DNA of 64,000 nt from Catonia carolina (lineage: Eukaryota; Arthropoda; Insecta; Hemiptera; Achilidae), in the NCBI GenBank assembly GCA_035578175.1, contig JAQMRL010000001.1:55637553-55701552 (forward strand), in the 5' to 3' direction. The notes under the pieces were generated by a model, which saw nothing but the letters and a program-made list of their open reading frames with translations, did not search any database and was not told the DNA's origin. Positions within the stretch are counted from its first letter, which is position 1. Every line of letters starts with the position of its first letter. The position numbers and the translations under genes were made by a program. Positions 25,201 to 38,300 of the stretch are shown here, in pieces.

Positions 25201-28200
25201 TGTTCTGCCAGTATGCCTTCATTCGGGCTGATCTTGCTTGCCGAACTTCCTATGAAATGACTGGTTTCTTCCTGCTTGGGTTTGTTCTTCCATCTGATTT
25301 TGTTTCAAATCTACTTCCTTATTTCTTAAGATTTTTAATATTTCTGTTTTGTTTTCTAAATTATCAAAAGTTAATCGAAGTTCGATCATGTCTTGTTGTA
25401 CATTTCGGATCCATGCTCCTGATGTTACCATTGGAAAGAATTTTCTAATCATCTTGTTGAAAATTCTGTCTTTAGGTGTTCTGATAAGATGTCCAAGATG
25501 TCTTGGTATCTATTATTCCGTGCAATACAATTTATTTAATTTTGCTTTGTTTTATAAATGTGTTTTGTGTATCATGTTAATGTATTTGCGTACTTAGTGT
25601 ATCCAAGGGTAATAAAAAAGTCTGTGTATTGTGTTCATTTATAATGTATGGTTAGGTTAGGTTAGGTAAGGTTCATTATTATTATTATTATTATTATGTA
25701 TATAGTATATGTGTATTTAAAATGTTTTGAATCATTTTTTACATTAAATTTAAGTACAAGAAGTAATAAATAATTTAGTGTTATTTTGGGATGTACTAAG
25801 GCAGTACCAGTTATTTTCTTGAATAATCTGTGTTATTATTTCAATTTTGCAGATATCTGACAGTGATGCTACTTATGAATTCAAACGAAGTTGGTTGATT
25901 CCAGTTTTTAGAGAAAATATTCATAATTCAACTTTAAAATGTTTTATTGATTACTTTCTTCCGCTTGCTGTTATGTGCAGGTATAACACCTTTCTTTTAT
26001 TCTGTTGAGGAGTTTTAAAAATATAAATAAATTACAAGTGGCTTTAACAGAGTACAGCAATTTTTCTTATAATTAATTTACATAGAAAAACCGTTTTGGC
26101 TGCATACTGTTTACTTAAAATTGTATTGTGCTTTTGTAAAGTTCTGTAAGATTTTTGCTAGAGAAATGAGATTTTTTTTGTGATGAATCAAGTAATTTAT
26201 TGCTTGATTAAACTTAATCAATCTTACTAAAGAAAAACTTTAGCTTAACATATTAAACTCAACTAGCAAGAATCACAATTGCACCATTGTGGCTATAGTG
26301 TAAAAAATAATTCTATCTATTTTATTTATAGCCTATAAATTTCAATAACGTTTTCAGCTGCCCTGATCATTATAATGTACTTACGCGTGTTTCAATGGAT
26401 CCACTGATCAGGGCAGCTTAAAAGGTTAGTGAAATTTATATTAAAAAATCTGATGTGAAACACTCACACAACTTTCTCTTGCTAATGCAAATAATTAACA
26501 ATATAACCTAACATTAGAAATAAACAAAAAACTAACCTCAATAAACATAACCTTATTTTAATCATGAGTGAAAGACCCAAAATGAAAATCGACATCAGTT
26601 CGGCTTAAAAATACGGAAAATCACTCTTTCACACTAAACTAGGCTCTGTAGAGAAAAATGCTTTAAATAAAAGTTGTAGATCTTTTTATTTCCTATAAAA
26701 TTAATTATATACATTTTATGTCGTAAAATGCATTATAAGGCCGAATTCCTAAAAAAAATCGATTTTTCTCATGTTTTTGTGAGAAAAAAACAAAAAATCG
26801 CTAATTACTGCTGAACTAAGCGTTATACAAAAAAATGTTTGAAATAAAAGTTGTGGGTTTTTAAATTCTCTACAACTTTTATTATATAAATTTTTACGCT
26901 AAAATGCATATTAAAGCCGTAAACTTAATAAAACAATTTTTTTTATGTGAAAACAGCCTCACCAAGAATTTTAGCAAACATGGCGCCTACCCTATCTTGT
27001 AGAGAATAAAAAATTGAGTAAACCAGGCGATTTTAAAAAAAATCGTAGGACCAGTTTATGAGAAAATCGCAAAAAAAGTGAAAAACTATATGAATAAACT
27101 ACTACTTCCGGTTGACCGATTTTGATGAAAATGTTCGTGTTGGATCCGGTAGTGGTATGTAACTTAAGTTTCAAGTTTGAAGTTCGTACGATGTTCCGTT
27201 CTTGAGATATTCTGTTCACACACACACACACACATAGACCAATCGCTAAAAACATGTTTTTTGGGTTCAGGGATCTAAAAACTTGTTGATCCGGTGAAAA
27301 CTCGATTTCGAAAAATCTGCATGAAAACAATACTTTCCTTCCTATGTATTCATATAGGCAAGAGAAAGTAATAAAATATAATTGATTTCAAGCTGCAGGA
27401 TGCATTATAAAGAGCATTGTAAAAAATTAGCTTGAAAAAATAGGATGATGCCTATTTGTGTCATTCGTGTACTCAAATGAATTTTCTTACTTATTTAGAG
27501 ATTTATTAGATAAATATATTATATTTATTCATCAAACTGTCTTCATTGATTAACAGGAACAAATCTGAAGCACTAGGTGCGAAGAATGACAAAGTTGGGT
27601 CGATTTCATATGATCTACTACAGTCTCAAATTTGGGCTTTGTTACCAAGTTTCTGTTCACGTCCAGCTGACATTGCTAAAAGTTTTCCGGTAATACTGTA
27701 ATTCAGTTTTTCAATAATAAAAATAATTTATATAAAAAAGATTATATAGCTAATCTGTACAATAGTTTATTGATCTGATAATGTGTTCCATGTATGTTCT
27801 TTTGTGTTGTATAATTTGGAAATTGGTGCGCTAGTTATGTTGTGTATTATTGTATTTATTGAAATTACCTAAAACTATTGTTATCGGTATTAAAAAAAAT
27901 TCTTGTGATCACTGCTACCCAAGAAGAAGTATTTACAACAAAAGCTATAACAACAATCTCAATTTAACTGAGACTGAAAATTCAGGTTTTGTTTTTTCTC
28001 CTGTGCGAGGTTTTTGAATTAAATTAAGTAGTCCAAAAATGAAGAGTACATTAGTAACTACTTTATATATTATGATATTTGCACCATACAGTAAATTTTA
28101 TGCTTAGTAAGAAGGAATATATTAGAGTGAAAGTATACATGGTATGAAGTGGAAACAAAAAAATTTGTTGCTTTCATTTTTAAATATGTTTCTAATGTTT

Positions 28201-31200
28201 ACTTTAGCGGCACTTTAAATAATTGTAATGGAGTCTGTATCTGTTTTGCTTTTTTTTTGTTAGCAGTCACATATATGATGATTTAAGCTTGCATATGATG
28301 TAATGAAGTATATTTTCTCCATTAACTTCTTTTAGATTAAGTTTTCAGTATTGTGAGTAGCAGCTTTTGGTTTGTCAAACAGTAACAATACCCTGTAGAT
28401 TTGGATGAAGATTTCCTGGAAAAGTATCGCAGTTTATTGTAATATTTTTGTCTGGGTGCCATATTCTGCTTGTTATTCTATAAATGGAAATTGCTGTTGC
28501 CTTAACTGATGATTCCCGATTAGTTTTTAGGTTTAATTAAAAAGTATGAACCAGTTTCTTAGTCTGAACTGTTTTTCTGTTGTGAAGTTTCCAATTGTTA
28601 TTTTGGTTTTTTCTAATTTATATTTCAGGGGATAGCTAAAGCTCTAGGTAGTGTTCTTGGAACAAGGAAAGATTTAAGATTATGTGTTATGGCTGCTTTA
28701 AGAAAATTAATTCTTTGGTGCAACGAGACTAAACATCCAGATGATGCCAGAGAAGTATCCCGGTTTGCAAAGAATTATTTACCCATTCTTTTTAACTTAT
28801 ATACTACACCCTCAAAGGGGTCTGAAGAAGAAGGAATTCGACAAGCAGCTTTGGAAACTATAACAGTAAGGAATGTTTTTCATAGCTGTTCAGCTTTTTT
28901 TTAATTTAGCTGTAATTTAATATGTCTGCCTAGCTAAAATGTCAACAGAATTTACCAATTAATTTTTTTAAGTATTAACTACATAAAAGCATAACATAAG
29001 CTGAACAAAAAAGCAACATAAAACATAATATAAGCTGTATGGTATATTATATATGTTGTTTAGGTCATCAGCCAAAAGGCTGGTTTGAACCTGTAGAGGT
29101 TTTACTAAGTGAAACGAGGAGTGAGGTGGTTTACCATTTCCTTCCTTACTGAGTGGAAAAATACGCTTATCACCATGTCAGGCCCTCTGAAAAGCACATA
29201 TTCTCAACTCTGCAAATGACTTGTTCATTTCATTCACCATAGGGTCTGGCTGTATAATGAAATTCAGTATTTTCAGTGGAGATAACTCTGATAGTTGTCT
29301 TTTACACCTTTACCTCTTCTGTTCTTGAATGATTTAGTCATTTAATTGGCTGTGATAAAAAACATAACTATTTATTTTAGCCCTACAACGAACAGATTGA
29401 GTGTAAATAGACACTCCACCTGTCTGTTATATTATATATAAGCGTAATTTAAATATTGTACATAAAGGTTTTCACCGGAAATACATTATGGTGAATTTAA
29501 AATTAATGTGCTTATTTCTAATGTTCTGGTTATTATTTACTGAATTTTCCAGAGTATAATTTATTTAGGTAAAATTTAGTAAATAATGAATGGAATAAAG
29601 GCAGCAGTTTTCTCTCTGCCTACATACCATGAAGCTGTTAGAAAGGACCCTAGTAAGGCGCATTAGAGCAAAAATAGAACCAGGTTTAGAAGAGGAGCAA
29701 ATGGGATTTAGACATGGGAGAGCAACAACAAATGCAATATTTGCTATGAGGCAAGTTTGTGAAAAACCTGGGAGTACAATAAAAGATTGATCATGGTATT
29801 TTTACCTATAGTTAAGGCATATATAGAAGGGTTGTATAGAGTGAGTTTGAAGAGAGGTGTGTAGGATAGGAGGTGGTGCAGATGGTAAAGGGTATGTCTT
29901 GAGGAAAGTAAGAGCTGTGTGAAGACAAGAATGGTTCAATCAGAGTGGTTTGGAATAGAGAGTGGTCTGTGGCAGGGATGTGTATTATCCCTCCTCCTGT
30001 TGATCCTACAAGGGCTGTCATGTTGAGAATTCTGTCATGTATTGTTGATTGCTGTAACCAGTGTTCTAGAATTTTCTTATGTTGAACAATGAATTAAAAG
30101 ACGATGTAATCCCTAAATGGCAGTGTTGACATTTTTTGTTTTGTATTCCTTGTGTTGAGCACACTTTTTTCATGTACCATTTCCTTTCTGAACTCTGGTA
30201 ACCATCACAGCAATTTTCACTATATTGGCAGCCCAAATATGCCAAAAAATCTACACTACACCAGTCTTAGGTTCTTAATCCATGAAATTTTTCTTTGACC
30301 TGGACCGCGTTTACCGTTTATTTTACTTGATATGATCGTCTGCAATAATCTATATTTCTATCCTCTCATAACGTATTCAAAGTATCCAGTTTTATTTTTT
30401 TGGTGCCTATAATTTCAATGCTTTTATTCAAACGATGGAGTATCTTGAAGTTGCAGACTTTTTTCTTCCTAGAATTTTTTGATATCCTTCTTTAGCACAA
30501 CATCTCAAAACGCCTCAAGCAGTTTCATGTCATCACCATTAAATTTCCCAGCCTCAACACCACAATGATAAACATACCATAATGTGTCAAGGCATAGTGC
30601 AATAAAATTAGAAAATTCTCATGTTTACAACTACTGATTGATATTTTTTTTTTAATTTGTAATATTTAACTGAAATTTATATGTTAATATATTTTGTTAA
30701 AAATTTTCCTGTGTATTGTTTAGAATTATATAAAATAACAACAAAAAACAACCAAATACACATTAGATGACTTTCCAAAAGGACCTATTGCCTCTTTTTT
30801 AATCAGGTGAGAGTCACCTATTGTGTGTTTGGTGGTTTTTATATTATATAACAATTTATATATTTTTTATAGGTTTACTTAACCGTTGCTGATAGCGGGA
30901 TGTGTTCAGACTTATTTGGAAAGGCTATGACAAAACTTGACAGCAGTGATTCAGATACCTTTGTCAAAGAAAGTGTGTTAGATTTAGTACGAGTTTTAGT
31001 TCCTTACCAGTCTTCTGATTCTATTTGTATTCTTTATGATAACACTGTAACACGGCTTAGTCATATAAAAAATCATAAAGAACAGAAAAAGTATTATCGG
31101 TGAGTAATTACTTGAAGAAACATTGGTAAAAGAGATTTATGTGTGAAGTTGTTTTTTTCAGCATGTGCTGTGTTGATGTTTTGATAATTTTGATGTTATT

Positions 31201-34200
31201 GTTTTGTGAATGAGCATGATTCCACTCCATTGATTGTTGTTTGCTCTTAGGTGAGGCATAAAAAAAATCCATGTTTTGTCACCAGTGACTATGCGAGTCA
31301 GTAAAGAGTCTTCTTAATAATGTTCTAAAATCGTCTATGCTGTAGCCATATGCTTGGTTTTGTGTTCATCAGTAAGCATGCAAAGGACTCACCTCATATA
31401 AATTTTCACGTAGTGCAGATGGTTTTTCACAATTTCATTAATAAACAGTTTGTGAAACATTACTAATATACACAGATTTTATCAATTGTGATATGTCAAT
31501 CGTTCTTCACGAATTTTTTAAATGAATTCAACAGTTCGCTCATAATGACCTACGGCTACCCTGAATGGTTATCATTATGAGTGTTTTCCTTCCCCAAGTT
31601 GATGTTATGATACCAGTACCGAACAGACACTCATCCATAACATTGTCTGTGTACACCTCCTTCTGTTGACGATGAATATGAGAAGGTTGCACATTTCTTG
31701 TGTTGAGTAATCTAATCACAGCCTTAACTTAACAACTGGCAGTGTTCTCTACTTTCATAAACATTATAAACACTCACAGAAACACCGTAGTCAATGCTAG
31801 CAACATGTAACTTTGCACAGAAGACAGCAGACATACAACTGAAAGCGGTAGACCTTCTCTGAGACCTACTCTCTTTGCGAGCACTCCATGTAGCACTAAT
31901 GAGTACTATTTACCAGGTGGCCCTCCTATTTATTTTCGTATCTAGTTTTAGACTAACCAAATTTTTTTCATTCTGAAACTACCTATAGTAGAATTAAAAG
32001 TAAAACAAACCTGGAGCAGTGACAGTTAGGGGGAGTGCTCGGGGCTCTCAGCCTCCAGTGTTGCCGCTGTGTGCAGTGTGTTACAGCACTGACGCTGTAC
32101 GCACCATTTGCCTGCCTCCACTCCCTTTCTCTTCACTTTGCTTTCTCTCGTTACGAGATTCATTTTACAGTGAAAATGGTTCCAAAAATACACTACAAAC
32201 TTATTTGCAATTTAAGAAAGTACAGTACATTCTTTTTTACAAGAGCAGAGTGCTATTGAAATATGAGAACGCTGTCACGAAAGGTTGCCATGAAAAATGC
32301 TCAGCGCTGGTTGGCTAAGAGTGAGCCAAGCCCCCGACCGGCGGCTTCGTCTCCCTTCTCCCTTGACAGCTTTAGGTTTGTTTTACTTTTAACTCAACTA
32401 TAATATTACAGGTAACAAAAGACAAAAATTATAGCTATTATTATTATCTAACAGTTACAATCATCTAAGATATAACACTATAAATGCTCTTACTTTCAAT
32501 GATAAGTAGTTCCCCATTGATACTCCTATTTTCCAATGTTAAATTTACCTGGGTAAACCACTGTTTCTACTCTTACTTCTAATGTACACATATAATATGT
32601 ACAAAATTTATGGAATCAATAAAAAATTATTATTTCATTGAGAAAAAAACTTTTGACTATTTTTATTTTTTTAAATAAAGTATGCTTACCTTCTAAATCA
32701 AATCAAAAGTTTTCTGACACGTCTGTTTCTCGTGAGGTTTGAGTTGTTGAGATGTTGAGATGTTGCTGTGCCTCAGCATTCTCTTGACGTAGTGATTTTC
32801 ATGATTCCTTGTGAATCGCTCTTTACCTCTTACACCATAAAGCAACTTTGTATGTAATAGTAATCACATGATTTTTCAAGTTGTTTATTGCTGCATTGGT
32901 TAGAGAAATAGGCATTTAAAAGTTATTGGATAGAGGTAAAGTATACATGATTCTGTATTGGTTTAACTTTAAACATGTACAATTTCTGTTCTTTTATAAT
33001 TGTGCAGTTTTTTTTGTTTTGCGGTATGATGTCAATGATAAATATTCATTGTTGTTGGTACTAAATGTTATTAGGTTATAACTTTCAATATTTAAATAAT
33101 ATTTAACTTACCCTAGTAATTTTGCATTTGTGTCAACATTGATTTACTACCCACTTTTTACTTTGTCTTGCCTAAATGAATATATAGGAAGGAAAGTATT
33201 GTTTTCATGTTAATTTTTCGAAATCGAGTTTTCACTGGATCTACACGTTTTCAGACCTTCTGAACCAAAAAACCATGTTTTTAGCGATTGGTCTGTGTGT
33301 GAACAGAATATCTCATAAACGGAACATCGTACGAAGTTGAAACTTGAAACTTAAGTTACATACCACTACCGGACCCGACACGAACAATTTCATTAAAATT
33401 GGTCAACTAGAAGTAGTAGTTTATTCGTATAATTTTTCACGTTTTTGCAATTTTCTCGAAAACTGGTCCTACGATTTTTTTTTTAAATCGCCTGGTTTAC
33501 TAAATTTTTTATGCTCTACAAGATAGGGTAGGCATCATGTTTGCAATAAATTTTCTGTTTGTAAATAAATTCTTGGTGAGGCTGTTTTCACAAAAAAATA
33601 TATTGTTTTTTTATGATTACGGCTTTAATATACATTTTAGCGCAGAAATTTATATAATAAAAGTTGTAGAAAATTTAAAATACTACAATTTTTATTTCAA
33701 ACATTTTTTTGTATAATGCTTAGTTTAGCGGTAATTAGCAATTTTCTGTTTTTTCTCACGAAAACGTGTGAAAAATTGATTTTTTTAAGATTTCGGCCTT
33801 AGAATGCATTTTACGACAAAAGTGTATATAATCAAATTTATAGGAAATTACGAGATCTACAACTTTTATTTTAAGCATTTTTCTCTATAGAGCCTAGTTT
33901 AGCGCAAAAGAGTGATTTTCCGTGAGTGTTCCACACCAGATTTTTTAAATTTCATCCAGGAGACTCCTGAAGGTAGTATAGGACTTGTCAGAAACACCTG
34001 AAATACATAATTCATTGACAAATTAATCTACTACCTACTATTATTGAAAAAAATTGTTGTACACTAGAAAAAGTTTCACCAATCCAGTAATTTTTCAGAT
34101 TTTTTTACAGGAATGCAAATTATCAACATTTTAAAAATTTGGGTAATTTATTGATATTTTTCTCCCCCATAAGTAGGTTTTTGTTCAAACTCTACACTGG

Positions 34201-35299
34201 GGGCCTAATTGTTACAGTATATTGTAGCAGGTTACAATGTGAAAGGTAGGTTTATCACTCTACCCAGTATTTGGTTTTTTATTAATTTTTTCGTAAGTTC
34301 ACCAATTAGTATTGAGTAAATTATAAAATTTAACGTATTATTTATTCAGGGTACTTGAAGAGATATGCAAGTGTCAAAATGAGGGCTGTCGAAAGTTTTT
34401 AAATGAAAGAATAAACCAAGTTCAACAACTTCTTTTAAGTTCACTTTCTTCATCTGCTCCTACTAGCAAAGGGGTAAGTTTTTTAGTAAATTGAAAAAAT
34501 AAAATATTTTGTCCATATTATAATATGAACATTCATTTATTTCTTATTATTCGAACTTCTGCATCAGTAAATCTAAGAAAAATATATATTTATGTAATGT
34601 TGTTGTACAAAATTTGTTATGACAAACTGACAAAAGTGTCCATCGATTTACATTTTTTTAAATTGCAACTGAAGGTGAATACATGATATCTGGAAAGACT
34701 TATTGCATTTGTTATTTTGGTGAGTCATATATATTGTGTATTTGGTGGTTCTTTAATGTAATATAATAGTATGTAATTTACCTTAAATTTCTAAAATAAA
34801 GTTTCACTGAAAGTACGTTTCCCTGGGCTCAAAGGAAAGAGTTAATTTTTACTCCATACCTGTGCAAAATGTAGCAGGGATTCCCCATCTGGTTGATGAA
34901 GATGGATAAATACCAAAAGGTAGAAGTTTTGGATAGCCAGTGAAAACCAATTCCAAGGAGGGATGACATAATACGAGACTATTGACTTCTACTTGTGAGG
35001 AAGAAGCATTTTTGACTGTCTTTCATTTATATCAGAGTAAATCTGCTTGTAGGTGATTGGTGTTCATTGACTGATAAATGTGTAATTTTAAATATGTATA
35101 TATGTATATTTAATATAAAGTAGTTTTAAATAATTATTAAAATCTCTTTTTATTTGTAATGTTTTAAATTTTAAAATCTCCGGAGCATTATTCTTCAATT
35201 TATGTATTTGAGATTAAAAAAAAACCAATGGATTGACAGATCTACAATTATCCCTGCTATTAGCTGGTATTGATTGCTAACCTTAGCCAATTACATCAG

Positions 35300-35371
<72 letters not shown>

Positions 35372-38300
35372 CTCATTGGTCATGTATTAAAAGGTACTTA
35401 TTGGGTATTTATAAATTTCATAATTTCAGGAGAAATAGGCTCTGTTCGCCTCCTGTTAAAAATCAACACATTGGTTCTTCAACCCTTAAGGAGCTGGCTG
35501 TTCCGGTCTCTGCTATGCTTCTAAAACACCACGGCCATAATTTTTCCTTATGATTTTTTTGTTTTTATCCACCTGCCACCCGAATTTTTGGCAAAATTTA
35601 GTGCAAAATAAATTTTATTTTTGTTTTTGTTATTTTGGCGCTATAGAGAATGGTCTAATAAAAAATTTGATGTATTATACACAAAAAGATATTGGCAAAA
35701 TCAGAAGTAAATAGAATTTACTATGTAGGTAACTGCAACTACGAATGTGTAGAGCCAATGATGGTAGGAAGGGATAATTTTTACATTCCTTTCCCATGAC
35801 GTCAATCACACATTCATATAGTTAGATATTACTTGTGAAAAACCATTTGTAAAGCATCATTTTCTCTAGAAATATGTATATTTCACAATTCTGTAAGTTG
35901 CAGGAGAATGACTTAAGGATAACTTGTTTGTATGCCACTGCAGGCAGTATTTTTTCGTACGCCATTCTCTTCCCCCCGTTGCTACAATGCACATTAGACC
36001 CAACTGTTTGTAACAAAAAGCAAACGCCTATAGAAAAACATGACAGCTTTCACACAAACTAAGAAGTGTGTTAGTATGTTTACTAATGGATGGCCTGCAT
36101 GCGATGTCTGTTCAGATAAAAAATTTTCAACACTATGCCTACCCTTCACACTAAAACGATAATAAAATATTTCTCTTTCAACATACTCTATTTATGTAAA
36201 TGCTTTTAGTTGCGTTGAAGAATTCTCTACAAAATAAATACAATAATAACCAGTTTCAGACATATATTGACCTCACTGTAACAAGTTTTATTGCACACTG
36301 CACTACCCATTTTTATAGCCACTGAAGTGGCTTCGCATAGCACATGTCTTAAAATCATATACGGTTGTTTCAAATTATGAAGATAGTGTCACCACCACCC
36401 CTTCTAATTAATCATTTACTGTGTTGCCGGCTTCAATAATTCTTCCGGCCTTTGACGGCATAGCGACAAGGCTTTCGGCTCCCCACCGCAAAGCCCTGTA
36501 GCGGCGCCCGACAAACTTTCCGGCTGCCTTTGTCATCAAGGCCAAACCAGTAGCCGCTCTCTACAACAGCAGCTATATAAAGAGCGCTGCACTGAGCCAG
36601 GATTCAATTCCAATCAAGACACCGACAGCTTCACATCAAGACAGAAGAGGACAAGCCCAGCCGAGACCGGACGCACCATCCCTGGTCTACGCTACCGGTG
36701 GCGGACGCTACATTCCCGCACCGGTCAGCCTTCGCCGGCCCGGAGAGAGCCGCCTCGGCCGCGCTAACGGCGGACGACCTACGCCGACCCGACACTGCGG
36801 GGCTCTGGGGGCCACCACTGCCGCGCGCAGTGGGGACCCAACTGCCGCTGAGGGAAGGCTAGGCCTGAATCCGGTAGCCGAGCCGTCACTCTTCGGGCTC
36901 CGCTTCCGATCCAGACAACGACGAGACGTCCACCACCGCACACGGCTGCCGGACTCCAGCGAGAACTAATCGACGACCCCGCAAGAGAGAAGATGCTGCT
37001 TTCGCTCGCCGTCCCGTCACCGTGGGCCGTCGACCGGACCGTCATCGCCCGCTGACGCGAGCGATGCCCACAGCGGTCCCTCGACCGAGCCTTACGCCCA
37101 CCGGACCCGACGAAGCAGCCATTGACGCACTACTGCGAGGGAAGAAGATGACGTCTCCGCTGGACGACGACACGCCGTGTCGCCCAGCCTCCGACCGCCA
37201 CGACGACTACGACAGACGACCACTGCTTAAACGGCCCTTTTCAGGGCCACCAAATTAATAAGGTTGCCACTTAATGTCGCCATCCGGTGACAAGTGGCGC
37301 CCGAACGTGGGGCAAGGATATGGAAAGGATTTTTCATACCGGACCAGCACCTGAGATGACAGAAGATATGGCGCCCAACACAACACAACTGCCTGCAGCT
37401 GGACGAGGCTGGACTGCTTCGTTCTTGCCTGCAGCCTTCGAATTTCACCCGGCAGCACAGTTCTTAGTGGGGGGGAATTGACACCGCCACCCCTTCTAAT
37501 TAATCATTTACTGTGTTGCCGGCTTCAATAATTCTTCCGGCCTTTGACGGCATAGCGACAAGGCTTTCGGCTCCCCACCGCAAAGCACTGTAGCGGCGCC
37601 CGACAAACCTTCCGGCTGCCTTTGTCATCAAGGCCAAACCAGTAGCCGCTCTCTACAACAGCAGCTATATAAAGAGCGCTGCACTGAGCCGGCAGGAATC
37701 AATTCCAATCAAGACACCGAGGGATTCACTTCCACCAGACAGCAGACGAGACGTCCACCACCGCACACGGCTGCCGGACTCCAGCGAGAACTAATCAACG
37801 ACCCCGCAAGAGAGAAGATGCTGCTTCCGCTCGCCGTCCCGTCACCGTGGGCCGTCGACCGGACCGTCATCGCCCGCTGACGCGAGCGATGCCCACAGCG
37901 GTCCCTCGACCGAGCCTTACGCCCACCGGACCCGACGAAGCAGCCATCGACGCACTACTGCGAGGGAAGAGGATGACGTCTCCGCTGGATGACGACACGC
38001 CGTGTCGCCCAGCCTCCGACCGCCACGACGACTACGACAGACGACCACCGCTTAAACGGCCCTTTTCAGGGCCACCAAATTAATAAGGTTGCCACTTAAT
38101 GTCGCCATCCGGTGACAATAGTAACTTTTCCGCTGAGGAATATTTTAGATATTTTTTAAACAATTTTCCTGTTTCAAATTAAAAATTTCTCTCTAAATTT
38201 ATTTAATTGTTTTTATTACAAGTTTTAATTTAAATTTATTTTTATTGTTGTAATTTATAGTACAGTGTTACACAAAATATATTCATAAAAAGTTTATTTA

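Larger units (their letters stand above)
36387..38117 (+). mobile_element. Miniature non-autonomous LTR retrotransposon (TRIM-like) with unequal LTRs
   Basis: Two GC-rich direct repeats (5' LTR 36387-37292, 906 bp; 3' LTR 37479-38117, 639 bp) bracket only 186 bp. The outer ends are TGTCACC and GGTGACA, and the element is flanked by ATAG at 36383-36386 and 38118-38121. A primer-binding site TGGCGCCCGAACGTGGGGC starts two bases after the 5' LTR, and a purine tract AGTGGGGGGGAA precedes the 3' LTR. Each LTR has a TATA-box-like TATATAAAGAGCGC. No gag or pol is present, so it would need proteins from another element. The 3' LTR lacks about 270 bp present in the 5' LTR. Confidence 0.9.

Noticed and set aside
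25650..25671. Telomere
   Set aside because: Only three to four TTAGG-type units inside an intron.
26992..27330. 112-codon ORF in repeat R1 and its counterpart at 33344-33526
   Set aside because: The similarity between the two is at the nucleotide level; copy 2 has stops and shifts outside a short stretch, so there is no evidence for coding.
35270..35524. Leucine/serine-repeat ORF
   Set aside because: Produced by translation of the (CT)n microsatellite.
36708..37481. Several overlapping GC-rich open frames on both strands
   Set aside because: They lie in the LTRs and interior of the miniature LTR element; they are duplicated between LTRs and show no protein motifs.
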